Of a stretch of 5,928 nt of DNA, positions 4,977 to 5,928 are shown one piece after another. Location of the stretch: positions 1 through 5,928 of the forward strand of contig JAKAGP010000135.1 of the NCBI GenBank assembly GCA_021825785.1, read 5' to 3'. The position numbers were made by a program, and so were the translations under genes. The stretch's first letter is position 1. The number at the start of each line of letters is the position of its first letter. The stretch comes from Nitrospirota bacterium (lineage in GTDB: Bacteria; Nitrospirota; Thermodesulfovibrionia; Thermodesulfovibrionales; JdFR-88). The notes under the pieces were generated by a model that saw nothing but the letters and a program-made list of their open reading frames with translations, did no database searches and was not told where the DNA came from.

Positions 4977-5928
4977 CGGAAATATCTTGCCAGGATTCAA
5001 AAGCCCCTTTGGGTCGAAAACATTTTTAATGTCCCTCATAAGCTTAAGCTGCGCGGGTTGTATCTCCATTGCTATGAAGGGTTTTTTGGTAAGACCCACA
5101 CCGTGCTCGCCGGAAATTGTGCCGCCAAGCTCAAGCACTTTTTTGAACATCTCCTCGAGTATGGGGGTGATGTCCTTTTTAACCGGGGGAAGGAAGTTTA
5201 CGTGCAGATTGCCGTCTCCCGCGTGGCCGAAAGTGGCTATCGGGACGGATGTTTTATTCGCCAGGGCCTTGAGTTCCGAAAGCATGCGGGCTATGTTGCT
5301 TCTGGGCACTACGATATCCTCGCTTATCTTATGCGGGCACAAATGATATAAAGCAGGCGAAACGCCCCGCCTTGCCTTCCAGAGCGCGTCGCGCGCGCTT
5401 TCGTTTTCTGCCATCGTGACATCGGCGCCCAGTTTTTCGCATATCTCGATCACGCGTCCAGCCTCCTTCTTTATGGCCTCCGGATGCCCATCAAGCTCAA
5501 TGAGCAGCAGTGCCTCCGCTTCAGTTGGCAGACCTACCGGGCTCCAGCCTTCAACGGCGGTCATGGAGGCCTTGTCCATTATCTCAAGCGTGCGGGGGAT
5601 TATCTTTGAGGCTATAGTTCGGGACACCGCCTCGCCCGCCCGCTCCGCGTCCGCGAAAACCGCCATAAGCGTAAGCACATCCTCAGGCAGCGGGAGGACC
5701 TTTAAACGAATTTTTGTTATGGCGGCCAGTGTACCTTCGGAACCTGTAAGGAGCCTTGCCAGATCATAGCCCACCACGCCTTTTGGCGTCTGCACCCCCA
5801 CCGTGACAAGCTCCCCCCCGCAAAGGACCGCTTCGAGCTGGAGCACGTAATCCTTTGTAACCCCGTATTTAAGGGCACGCGGCCCGCCGGCGTTTTCGGC
5901 CACATTGCCGCCTATCGTGCAAAACTCA
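4962..5928 (-). CDS. glcD: GlcD-type FAD-linked 2-hydroxyacid dehydrogenase (partial, N-terminus outside window)
   Basis: The last 321 residues of a flavoprotein of the glycolate oxidase subunit GlcD / D-lactate dehydrogenase family (vanillyl-alcohol oxidase superfamily). These enzymes oxidise 2-hydroxyacids such as glycolate or D-lactate to 2-oxoacids and pass electrons to a membrane or iron-sulfur acceptor. The fragment opens in the FAD-binding domain at CTIGGNVAENAGG, with GYDLARLLTGSEGTL at about 53-67. The C-terminal cap domain has SEDIVVP (202-208), HAGDGNLHVNF with H235 and H242, GEHGVGLTK with E274-H275, and the terminal NPGKIF. The reading frame stays open to the window edge. Family length is about 460 residues, so about 140 are missing. 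The GTG at 5903 is the internal valine of the GGNVAEN motif, not a start. It overlaps ccsA by four bases, so it is probably co-transcribed and translationally coupled. No glcE or glcF is in view. The exact substrate cannot be told from this. Confidence 0.93.
   Translation of the reverse strand, partial: EFCTIGGNVAENAGGPRALKYGVTKDYVLQLEAVLCGGELVTVGVQTPKGVVGYDLARLLTGSEGTLAAITKIRLKVLPLPEDVLTLMAVFADAERAGEAVSRTIASKIIPRTLEIMDKASMTAVEGWSPVGLPTEAEALLLIELDGHPEAIKKEAGRVIEICEKLGADVTMAENESARDALWKARRGVSPALYHLCPHKISEDIVVPRSNIARMLSELKALANKTSVPIATFGHAGDGNLHVNFLPPVKKDITPILEEMFKKVLELGGTISGEHGVGLTKKPFIAMEIQPAQLKLMRDIKNVFDPKGLLNPGKIFPPEGR

Noticed and set aside
4735..5351. Long plus-strand reading frames opposite glcD and ccsA
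   Set aside because: They are antisense to two genes with clear family motifs, are rich in residues expected from reverse reading, and match no family.
5901..5903. GTG at 5903 as the start of the dehydrogenase
   Set aside because: The frame stays open upstream and reads CTIGGN directly before it, the conserved FAD-domain motif, so the GTG is an internal valine and the gene continues off the window.

Overview
The window comes from a bacterial chromosome of roughly balanced base composition. It most likely belongs to a Gram-negative or otherwise membrane-rich anaerobe or microaerophile that matures c-type cytochromes by System II (CcsA/ResB). Desulfobacterota, Nitrospirota or a related uncultured lineage would fit, but this is inference from gene content and I cannot name the organism. 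There are six protein genes and no RNA gene, CRISPR array or transposon that I can see.

Layout: bases 1-239 are a leader without a convincing gene. It carries a 15-base tandem repeat and two extended -10 promoter motifs, one per strand. The one plus-strand gene (240-2033) encodes a ClC-family anion channel/transporter with two C-terminal CBS domains. It converges on a five-gene minus-strand block whose last stop codon lies 4 bases away, and a hairpin flanked by A and T runs (2045-2073) may stop transcription from both sides.

The minus-strand block, in transcription order, is: a GlcD-type FAD-linked 2-hydroxyacid dehydrogenase cut off by the window edge (5928-4962); the cytochrome c assembly protein CcsA/ResC (4965-4192, ATGA overlap with glcD); a short ResB/Ccs1 (4180-3473); a stand-alone LigD-type 3'-phosphoesterase (3409-2906); and a stripped-down NagA-like amidohydrolase (2952-2038) overlapping the phosphoesterase by 47 bases. 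The tight spacing suggests one operon. CcsA and ResB should act together to move heme across the membrane and attach it to apocytochromes c. The dehydrogenase may supply electrons to a respiratory chain. The two distal genes have no obvious link to cytochrome maturation.

The most interesting points are at the gene junctions. The glcD/ccsA junction is an 18-base tandem duplication carrying two complete ribosome-binding-site/start-codon sets. The resB tail has been duplicated with a 33-base period and ends in a perfect hairpin before the phosphoesterase. The phosphoesterase/NagA overlap contains an A8 run where loss of one base, or a +1 frameshift, would join the two enzymes through a lysine-rich linker. 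In addition, CcsA has Thr-Ala where the WWD motif normally has Asp-Pro, and the ClC lacks the internal proton glutamate. I do not see strong evidence for a wholly new system; these are oddities within known families.
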